Origin: an uncultured Eggerthellaceae bacterium
GTDB lineage: Bacteria > Actinomycetota > Coriobacteriia > Coriobacteriales > Eggerthellaceae
Length of the DNA stretch: 15,411 nt
Direction: 5' to 3'
NCBI GenBank assembly: GCA_934670115.1
Contig: CAKUOV010000050.1
Coordinates: 1 to 15,411 of the forward strand
A program made the translations under genes and the position numbers. This document shows positions 1-5,466 of the stretch, one piece after another. Below the pieces are notes generated by a model. The model was not told where the DNA came from and did not search any database. It worked only from the letters and a program-made list of their open reading frames with translations. How positions within the stretch are numbered: the stretch's first letter is position 1; each line of letters opens with the position of its first letter.

Positions 1-69
1 GAGGATAGGACGTCGCGCTCATGAAGGGCGTTTCGCATGCCCGGGCATGTGCCCGGCGCGAGAAGCCGG
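1..69 (+). other. Tail of an upstream unit, identity unknown
   Basis: One frame reads seven codons to a TGA at 22-24 (residues EDRTSRS), which could be the end of an upstream protein. A second frame stays open to about 225 and cannot be excluded, although it runs through the terminator. A hairpin with 6-bp arms (CCGGGC at 41-46, GCCCGG at 51-56, loop ATGT) lies just before the terminator, so the upstream product could also be a structured RNA. Too little sequence is present to choose between these. Confidence 0.25.
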
Positions 70-106
70 AAGGGGGGGCCGCATCGCTGCGGCCCCCCTT
101 CTTTTT
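70..106 (+). terminator. Strong intrinsic terminator of the upstream unit
   Basis: The left arm (70-82, a run of seven G then CCGC) pairs with the right arm (89-100, GCGG then six C and TT). One G is bulged and the loop is ATCGCT at 83-88. The stem is followed by CTTTTT at 101-106. A stem of about 12 bp plus a T-tract is a textbook rho-independent terminator, and it separates whatever lies upstream from the next gene. Confidence 0.9.
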
Positions 107-179
107 ACAGTCATTTGCCTTCATCCTTTGATCCAGAATGCGGAGAATGCTACATCGCCTTCGCTTGCTTCCATCATCG

Positions 180-254
180 AAATCGTTCACCGTTCTTCGA
201 AATCGGGCGATAATGGCCGCTGAACCCATGAAAACGGATAACCGTGAACGATTT
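180..254. repeat. Long imperfect inverted repeat, 15-base arms
   Basis: AAATCGTTCACCGTT (180-194) and AACCGTGAACGATTT (240-254) are reverse complements at 14 of 15 positions, separated by 45 bases. Pairing can continue inward (196-199 with 235-238) after a one-base mismatch, and outward through GU pairs. Transcribed, it would form a long stem; as DNA it could be a pair of binding sites in opposite orientation. No T-tract follows, so it is not a standard terminator. Confidence 0.65.
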
Positions 255-258
255 TGGA

Positions 259-284
259 ATCGCGACCGCGCATCGCGATCGCGC
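259..284. repeat. 13-base tandem repeat, two copies
   Basis: ATCGCGACCGCGC (259-271) is followed directly by ATCGCGATCGCGC (272-284), matching at 12 of 13 positions. The pair sits inside a wider imperfect palindrome from about 256 to 290 (GGAATCGCG against CGCGAATCC). Role unknown. Confidence 0.7.
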
Positions 285-387
285 GAATCCTTACAATCCT
301 GCATTTCTTTTCGGTGTCCGTTCCTTTTCCGTTCTCGATTCGATTTTGTATGTTGCGTGGGCTTCTTAGTTCCTGGCAAAAACGAGA

Positions 388-417
388 TTTCCAATCGTTG
401 CAAAAACGGGGTATACT
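388..417 (+). promoter_or_regulatory. Putative sigma-70-type promoter of the HEAT-like gene
   Basis: TATACT at 412-417 is a good -10 element. The best -35 is TTTCCA at 388-393 (4 of 6 to TTGACA) with an 18-base spacer. The same GGTATACTG context recurs at the promoter near 5412. Transcription would start near 424, leaving a leader of about 30 bases. Confidence 0.55.
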
Positions 418-453
418 GAATTCGATTTATCGCTGTTTTAACGGGAGTTTGTT

Positions 454-1017
454 ATGTCGGATGCTTCAAATCGAATTGAAAAATTAATTGCTGATTTATT
501 GGATTCTTCTCGCAAGAAACGTCAGGAAGCCGCGTTGGCCTTAGCAGATTGCAGCAAAGATGATGCGCAGGCCATTCTGCAGTACGGTGATGCTTTGGTT
601 GATGCGCTTGACACTCGTGACGCGCGCACGCGTTGGGCTATTATCGATGTTCTTACAGCGTTGAGCGTCTACGATGCTGATTTGTGCGTAAAAGCGTTGC
701 CTGGCATTGAGGATGCGCTCTTTGATGAGAACAATGGACCGTTGCATTTGGCGTCGTTCCGCTTCCTGTGCAGCTATGGCGCGCAGTCGCCCCAGGCATC
801 TGATAACGTATGGTCGCTTTTGGATGAAGCTATTCAGTGCTTCCATGGCGATCAGGAGTTCCAAGACATGCTTAATCTTCTTGTTGATTTCTCTTTGGGT
901 AACTTGTCGGCAGAAACAAAGAAGAACTTTTCTGATCGCATGCTTTTCGATGCGCGCAACAATAGGGGCTTGACGCAGCGACGAGCTCAGACAATTGTTG
1001 ATAATCTTGCTAAATAA
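454..1017 (+). CDS. HEAT/ARM-like helical protein, function unknown
   Basis: This 187-residue protein has no signal peptide or membrane segment and is predicted to be cytoplasmic. It is built from short amphipathic helices resembling HEAT/armadillo repeats: for example residues 22-33 (alanine/leucine-rich), the helix from about 60 to 72 containing TRWAIIDVLTALS, and the segment around 97-110 containing HLASFRFLC. That suggests a protein-binding scaffold and not an enzyme; no catalytic motif is visible. The ATG at 454 is preceded by GGGAG at 443-447 with six bases of spacing, which decides the start. The gene is a single-gene unit with its own promoter (412) and terminator (1023-1050), so the neighbours give no clue to its job. 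I do not recognise a named family. The reading frame is very likely real; the HEAT-like assignment is judgement from the helix pattern. Confidence 0.8.
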   Translation: MSDASNRIEKLIADLLDSSRKKRQEAALALADCSKDDAQAILQYGDALVDALDTRDARTRWAIIDVLTALSVYDADLCVKALPGIEDALFDENNGPLHLASFRFLCSYGAQSPQASDNVWSLLDEAIQCFHGDQEFQDMLNLLVDFSLGNLSAETKKNFSDRMLFDARNNRGLTQRRAQTIVDNLAK

Positions 1018-1022
1018 CACCG

Positions 1023-1050
1023 ATGGCGGGCTTTAGGCTCGCCATTTTTT
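1023..1050 (+). terminator. Intrinsic terminator after the HEAT-like gene
   Basis: ATGGCGGGC (1023-1031) pairs with GCTCGCCAT (1037-1045; one GU pair) around a five-base loop, followed directly by TTTTTT ending at 1050. It starts five bases after the stop codon, so the gene is transcribed as a separate unit from icd. Confidence 0.92.
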
Positions 1051-1057
1051 ATGCCCG

Positions 1058-1066
1058 TGGTATAGT
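1058..1066 (+). promoter_or_regulatory. Extended -10 promoter of icd
   Basis: TGG directly before TATAGT (1061-1066) makes an extended -10 element (TGnTATAGT). The expected -35 position falls in the preceding terminator stem and shows no good match, which is usual for extended -10 promoters. Transcription would start near 1073, giving a leader of roughly 28 bases. Confidence 0.6.
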
Positions 1067-1100
1067 CTCGTTTTACTGTGTATTGAAGAAAGGCGTCGTT

Positions 1101-2189
1101 ATGACTAAACATACGGTAACTTTGATTCCAGGCGATGGCATTGGCGTGGAAACGTCTGCCGCCATGCAGCGCGTTGTTGATGCGTCGGGTGCATCGATTG
1201 AGTGGGAAGTTGCTCCTGCGGGTGCTGCATGCCTGGAGTCTCATGGTGCATTGCTGCCGGAATCCACGTTAGAGTCCATTCGTCGCAATGGCGTGGCTAT
1301 CAAAGGCCCTATTACCACGCCGGTGGGTACTGGCTTTCGCAGCGTGAACGTCGCACTGCGTCAGGCGCTCAAGCTGTATGTGTGTCTGCGTCCCGTTATG
1401 TCGCTTCCCGGTGCAGGTGGGCGCTACGACGACGTTGACTTGGTTATTGTGCGTGAAAACACGGAAGATTTGTACGCGGGCATTGAGTTTGAGGAAGGCT
1501 CCGCGGAAGCCTCCGCGCTCATTGATTTCGTGCAACAGCGTGCGGGTCGCACGATTCTTCCCGATTCGGGTATTTCTTTGAAGCCGATTTCCAAAACAGC
1601 TTCGCGCGACATTGTGGAATACGCGTTCGATTATGCGGAAAAGCAGGGACGAAAGAAAGTCACCGCTGTCCATAAAGCGAATATCATGAAGTTCTCCGAC
1701 GGTCTGTTTTTGCATACAGCGCACGAAGTGGCTGCTGAACATGCGGATGTTGCGTTCGATGAACGCATTGTAGATGCGTTCTGCATGAATATGGTCATGG
1801 ATCCGTCACAATTCGACGTAGTGGTGTTCCCGAATTTGTACGGTGACATTGCTAGCGACTTGGCCGCGGGCCTGGTGGGTGGCCTGGGCATTGCGCCGGG
1901 CGCGAATATCGGCAGGGATTATGCCGTGTTCGAGGCCGTTCATGGTTCGGCACCCGATATTGCGGGCAAAAATTTAGCGAACCCCACGGCGGAGATTCTG
2001 TCGGGTGCTTTGATGCTTGATCACCTGGGCGAGCAGGAGGCTGCAGAGCGTATTCGTCAGGCGGTTCGTGCGGTGTACGCAAAGGGCGACGTGCTTACCG
2101 GCGACATTCGCCGCGCAACGGGATCTTCTGTTGCGCCCGCAACCTGTTCGCAATTTACGGATGCTTTAATTGATGCGATGACACGATAA
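1101..2189 (+). CDS. icd: Isocitrate dehydrogenase, NAD-type
   Basis: Converts isocitrate to 2-oxoglutarate and CO2 in the cytoplasm. The 362-residue protein carries the family landmarks in order: IPGDGIG at 9-15, the isocitrate-binding RSVNVALRQ at 80-88 (the serine and asparagine of the IDH SxN pattern, unlike isopropylmalate dehydrogenase), VRENTEDLYAGIE at 117-129 with the catalytic tyrosine, HKANIMKF at 191-198 with the catalytic lysine, the metal-binding DIASDLAAG near 249-257, and HGSAPDIAGKNLANPTA at 281-297. The aspartate at 286, where NADP enzymes have lysine, points to NAD. An in-frame ATG at 1023 would add 26 residues, but it lies inside the upstream terminator; ATG 1101 follows GAAGAAAGG (1085-1093) and gives the normal family start. 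The gene probably feeds on isocitrate from the aconitase encoded downstream. Strict NAD preference is inferred from sequence only. Confidence 0.95.
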   Translation: MTKHTVTLIPGDGIGVETSAAMQRVVDASGASIEWEVAPAGAACLESHGALLPESTLESIRRNGVAIKGPITTPVGTGFRSVNVALRQALKLYVCLRPVMSLPGAGGRYDDVDLVIVRENTEDLYAGIEFEEGSAEASALIDFVQQRAGRTILPDSGISLKPISKTASRDIVEYAFDYAEKQGRKKVTAVHKANIMKFSDGLFLHTAHEVAAEHADVAFDERIVDAFCMNMVMDPSQFDVVVFPNLYGDIASDLAAGLVGGLGIAPGANIGRDYAVFEAVHGSAPDIAGKNLANPTAEILSGALMLDHLGEQEAAERIRQAVRAVYAKGDVLTGDIRRATGSSVAPATCSQFTDALIDAMTR

Positions 2190-2208
2190 TACGATGACGC
2201 GGTAATAC
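2177..2208. repeat. 16-base tandem duplication across the icd stop codon
   Basis: GATGACACGATAATAC (2177-2192) is followed directly by GATGACGCGGTAATAC (2193-2208), matching at 14 of 16 positions. The icd stop TAA (2187-2189) lies in the first copy. Because 16 is not a multiple of 3, loss of one copy would still keep the same stop. Confidence 0.8.
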
Positions 2209-2419
2209 GATCGCGCTTGCGCACTGTACTGCATGAAGGCCGCGCTGTGCTGCGCGAAGGACGCATTGCGAATCCAACGTGCGAGGTTCTTTACACAGGT
2301 ATTGCGTGTTGTTGTGGATGTATGCGCGATTGTTCGGGCTCAGTATCTTCTGTTTGCGCAGGTGAGCGCATAGGCGCATAACATTTTCGCATGAGTAAGC
2401 TTATGAAGGAGAAGCGAAA
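2190..2419. other. icd-acnA intergenic region, 230 bases
   Basis: No clear terminator or good promoter is seen, so icd and acnA may be co-transcribed; TTTACA at 2290-2295 is a possible -35 without a convincing -10. Two imperfect 19-base copies lie at 2221-2239 and 2242-2260 (15 of 19 matching, period 21). GCGCATA occurs twice at 2366-2372 and 2374-2380. The frame continuing after the icd stop stays open for 63 codons, to a TAA at 2379. Confidence 0.55.
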
Positions 2420-5179
2420 TTGGCTGAATCATTCAAGCAGGAACTTTCTGTTGCGGGGCAGCGCTATGCGTTCTACCCGGTGGACGCTATTCAGGGCACC
2501 GAGCGTTTGCCGTTGTCGCTGAAGATTCTTGTTGAAAACGTTTTGCGTAACGTGCAAGATGAAGAGCAGGCCACGCGCCTTGCCCAGCGCATTGTTCAGG
2601 CTGGTCTGGCGGGTTGCACGGGTGAAGAAGTTGAGTTCATGCCCGCGCGCGTGCTGTTCCAGGACTTTACCGGCGTGCCCGTGTTCGTTGACTTCGCCAC
2701 GATGCGCGAGGCGTGTGCTCGATTGGGTGGCGATCCGAGCCGCATTAATCCGCAGATTCCCTGCGATCTTGTTATCGACCACTCTATCATCGCTGATTCG
2801 TTTGGCTGCTCTACGAGTCAAAGCGAAAACGAAGCAATCGAGCAGCAGCGCAACGGCGAGCGCTACACGTTCTTGAAGTGGGCGCAAAAATCGTTCCGCA
2901 ATGTGCGCATTGTGCCGCCGGGAGTAGGCATTTGCCATCAGTTGAACATCGAGAATTTCGCGCAAGTCGCCATGACCGATGCGTGGAAACGTTGCGCAGA
3001 GGGCGAAACGGGCGCAGCGGCAGATAAAGCCGCGGATGAAGCCGTAGCTGAAGCCGCCGACGCAGCAAGCGCAACAAGCGAACCGCTTTCCGTGTACTTC
3101 GATACGTTGGTGGGCACCGACAGTCACACGCCCACCGCAAACGGCATTGGCGTTTTGGGCTGGGGCGTGGGCGGCATCGAGGCCGAAGCCGCAGCGCTGG
3201 GGCAGCCTATCACCACGCTTGTGCCGCGTGTTGTGGGCGTAAAGCTTGTGGGGCGCTTGTCTGCAGGCGTGTCTGGAATGGACGTGGCTTTGAAGTTTGC
3301 GCAGGTCCTGCGTGCTGAAAACGTTGTTGGTTGTTTTGTTGAGTGCTTCGGCGAAGGTGTTGCCAGCTTGAGCGCTACGCAGCGCGCATGCATTTCCAAC
3401 ATGACGCCCGAATATGGTTCAACGTGCACGCTTTTCCCCGTGGACGAGCAGACGCTTGAGTACCTGCGCATGACGGGGCGCAGCGTTGAGCAGATTCGCC
3501 TGGTAGAAGCGTATGCGAAGCGCCAGGGAACGTGGGCGGAAGCCGCTGCCACGAGTGACGTAGGCGATATGAGCCGCGTATATGCGCAGGTTGTTGAAAT
3601 CGACCTGTCTGCTATTGAGCCCTGCTTGTCGGGGCCGTCGCGTCCACATGATCGCATTTTGCTGTCTGACATGAAGGAGCGCTTCCGCACGGTATGCCAG
3701 GAGCGCAATCTTGACCTGGACAAATACGTTGATGTTGACGTGATGGGAGCGAAGCATTCCTTGACGCATGGTGCGTTGGCTATTGCTGCGGTGACAAGCT
3801 GCACTACGGCAACCGACCCCGCCATGATGTTGGCGGCGGGCATGGTAGCGCGCAATGCCGCCGCGAAGGGACTGTCGCCCAAACCGTGGGTAAAGACGAT
3901 CCTTGCGCCGGGCAGCCACGCCACGCAGTTACTGCTCGAGCGCGCGGGCTTGATGGAGGGCTTGGCTCAGCTGGGATTTTACAACTGCGGCTTTGGCTGC
4001 ATGAGCTGCATTGGCAACTCGGGTCCCGTGCTGCCGGGCGTTCACGACAAGGCAACCGAGATTGAATTTGCCAGCATTTTGTCGGGCAACCGCAACTTCG
4101 AAGGACGCATTTCTCCGGACGTTTCTCAGAATTACTTAACAGCGCCCGCGCTGGTAATTGCCTATGCGCTGGCGGGCACCATGGATATCGATATGGCGCA
4201 CGAGCCGCTGGGTAAGACCCCTGCAGGCGAAGACGTGTTCCTGAACGACATCCTGCCCGATGCAGATGAACTTGACATGCTGGTAAAGAAGCTGGTCACA
4301 GCCGATTTATTCGCGTCGTGCAGCGAGAATTTGTACGAAGGCAGCGAAGCGTGGCGCAATTTGCATGTGGAGCCGTCGAGTCTTTTTGCCTGGGATCACG
4401 CCTCGACGTACGTGCGCAAGGCGCCGTATTTCGACGAGATGGAGCTTGAGCCAGGTGCGCCGCGCCCCGTACAGAACGCTTACGTGCTGGCGAAGCTCGG
4501 CGACTTCATTACCACCGACCATATTTCTCCTGCGGGCGCTATTGCGGCGGATTCGCCGGCTGCGCGCTATTTGCGCGAAAATGGCGTGCAGGATGCCGAT
4601 TTCAATACGTACGGTTCGCGTCGCGGTAACCATGAAGTACTCATGCGTGGCACGTTTGCCAATGTGAAGTTGCAAAACCAGCTGGTCAGCAGCAAGAAAG
4701 GCGGCTGGACGCACGACTGGGTCACGAACGATGTCACGAGCATTTTCGATGCATCGCGCGATTATCTGGCGCAGGATTGTCCGAGCGTGGTGTTCGCCGG
4801 CCTGATGTACGGCAGCGGTTCTTCGCGCGACTGGGCGGCAAAAGGTCCGCTGCTTTTAGGCGTGGGTGCTGTGGTTGCGAAGAGTTTCGAGCGCATCCAT
4901 CGTTCGAACCTTATTGGCATGGGCATTGTGCCGCTGCAGTTCGAAGAGGGACAGGATTGCGCATCGCTGGGTCTGGATGGCTCCGAGCGCATTAGCGTTG
5001 ACCCGATTGACTTCTCGGATGGCTTACCGCAGCCCGCGCACGTGGGCGTTCGTGCTGTTCGCGCGAACGGGGAAGAAGTCCGTTTCACGGCGCTGGTGCG
5101 TGTGGATACCCCCATGGAGGGCGCATACATGCGTCATGGCGGCATCTTGCAATACGTTATCCGCGAGCTGCAAAAGTAG
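2420..5179 (+). CDS. acnA: Aconitate hydratase A, TTG start, Ala-rich insert
   Basis: Interconverts citrate and isocitrate using a [4Fe-4S] cluster; it supplies the isocitrate dehydrogenase upstream. The 919-residue protein is of AcnA/IRP1 type: cluster cysteines at about C461 (TSCTT), C527 and C530 (CGFGCMSCIGNSG), VGTDSHT at 231-237, DHISPAG at 700-706, YGSRRGN at 731-737 and YGSGSSRDWAAKG at 797-809. No ATG is in frame near the N-terminus; TTG at 2420 has AAGGAG at 2406-2411 with eight bases of spacing, and the protein then matches the family start. Two oddities: an Ala/Glu/Asp-rich insert at about 193-222 directly before VGTDSHT, which explains most of the extra length over the roughly 890-residue norm, and SCTTATDP where SCTNTSNP is usual. 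The rest is intact and should be active. A nearby citrate synthase gene is absent. Confidence 0.96.
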   Translation: MAESFKQELSVAGQRYAFYPVDAIQGTERLPLSLKILVENVLRNVQDEEQATRLAQRIVQAGLAGCTGEEVEFMPARVLFQDFTGVPVFVDFATMREACARLGGDPSRINPQIPCDLVIDHSIIADSFGCSTSQSENEAIEQQRNGERYTFLKWAQKSFRNVRIVPPGVGICHQLNIENFAQVAMTDAWKRCAEGETGAAADKAADEAVAEAADAASATSEPLSVYFDTLVGTDSHTPTANGIGVLGWGVGGIEAEAAALGQPITTLVPRVVGVKLVGRLSAGVSGMDVALKFAQVLRAENVVGCFVECFGEGVASLSATQRACISNMTPEYGSTCTLFPVDEQTLEYLRMTGRSVEQIRLVEAYAKRQGTWAEAAATSDVGDMSRVYAQVVEIDLSAIEPCLSGPSRPHDRILLSDMKERFRTVCQERNLDLDKYVDVDVMGAKHSLTHGALAIAAVTSCTTATDPAMMLAAGMVARNAAAKGLSPKPWVKTILAPGSHATQLLLERAGLMEGLAQLGFYNCGFGCMSCIGNSGPVLPGVHDKATEIEFASILSGNRNFEGRISPDVSQNYLTAPALVIAYALAGTMDIDMAHEPLGKTPAGEDVFLNDILPDADELDMLVKKLVTADLFASCSENLYEGSEAWRNLHVEPSSLFAWDHASTYVRKAPYFDEMELEPGAPRPVQNAYVLAKLGDFITTDHISPAGAIAADSPAARYLRENGVQDADFNTYGSRRGNHEVLMRGTFANVKLQNQLVSSKKGGWTHDWVTNDVTSIFDASRDYLAQDCPSVVFAGLMYGSGSSRDWAAKGPLLLGVGAVVAKSFERIHRSNLIGMGIVPLQFEEGQDCASLGLDGSERISVDPIDFSDGLPQPAHVGVRAVRANGEEVRFTALVRVDTPMEGAYMRHGGILQYVIRELQK

Positions 5180-5204
5180 CGGCGCGGTTGAATACGGCAG
5201 CGGG

Positions 5205-5239
5205 CGAAGGCGGGCGAGGCATTGCTTCGCTCGCCTTCG
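5205..5239 (+). terminator. Strong hairpin after acnA, terminator-like, weak T-tract
   Basis: CGAAGGCGGGCGAGGC (5205-5220) pairs with GCTTCGCTCGCCTTCG (5224-5239) over 16 bp, with two GU pairs, and a loop of ATT. It begins 25 bases after the acnA stop. The bases after it (TGCGTTCTGGGTGCTTTGG) lack a real T-tract, so it may stabilise the mRNA 3' end, pause polymerase or act with Rho, instead of being a standard intrinsic terminator. Confidence 0.5.
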
Positions 5240-5390
5240 TGCGTTCTGGGTGCTTTGGTATTTGCAGAGCCCCTGTTCGCGTCCGTCCGAGCGCTCTGCC
5301 TTCGCCTTCTCCTTCTTCCCGCTTCCGTAAAGCGCGCGTTTCTTCACACTTTCGCACTTTTCGTCTAAGAAACGATCATCCTTGCGACCC

Positions 5391-5410
5391 CTTATGATAT
5401 GGCTCATAAG
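5391..5410. promoter_or_regulatory. Operator-like palindrome upstream of the membrane-protein gene
   Basis: CTTATGA (5391-5397) and TCATAAG (5404-5410) form a perfect 7-base inverted repeat with a 6-base spacer. It ends one base before the TATACT -10 box and so fills the space between the -35 and -10 positions. That location suits a repressor, or an activator acting on the spacer. The cognate regulator cannot be named. Confidence 0.55.
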
Positions 5411-5411
5411 G

Positions 5412-5417
5412 TATACT
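5412..5417 (+). promoter_or_regulatory. -10 box of the membrane-protein promoter
   Basis: TATACT in the context GGTATACTG, identical over nine bases to the promoter at 410-418. No acceptable -35 is found 16-18 bases upstream (the site reads about CCCTTA), so the promoter may need an activator. Transcription would start near 5424, leaving a leader of about 43 bases that contains the imperfect palindrome TTCGCATTCGATACGAA. Confidence 0.5.
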
Positions 5418-5466
5418 GGTATCTTGTAGTTTCGCATTCGATACGAAATAGGAAAGGAACTCTTTC

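Larger units (their letters stand above)
107..453. other. Repeat-bearing intergenic region of 347 bases
   Basis: No convincing gene is seen here: the open frames lack ribosome binding sites and have arginine/serine-rich shadow-like composition. The stretch holds a long inverted repeat (180-254), a 13-base tandem repeat (259-284), a direct repeat GCAAAAACG at 376-384 and 400-408, and the promoter of the following gene. The CGCGATCGCG palindrome at 274-283 lies inside the tandem repeat. The region is unusually large and structured for a leader of a small single gene. Confidence 0.6.

Noticed and set aside
138..419. 93-residue plus-strand frame in the first gap
   Set aside because: Arg/Ser/Phe-rich, no ribosome site, and it runs through the repeats and the promoter of the next gene.
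541..1020. 159-residue minus-strand frame opposite the HEAT-like gene
   Set aside because: Shadow composition; it starts opposite the terminator region and has no motif, whereas the plus-strand gene has promoter, ribosome site and terminator.
1023..1100. N-terminal extension of isocitrate dehydrogenase
   Set aside because: The upstream ATG is inside the terminator stem and upstream of the promoter; the family start matches ATG 1101.
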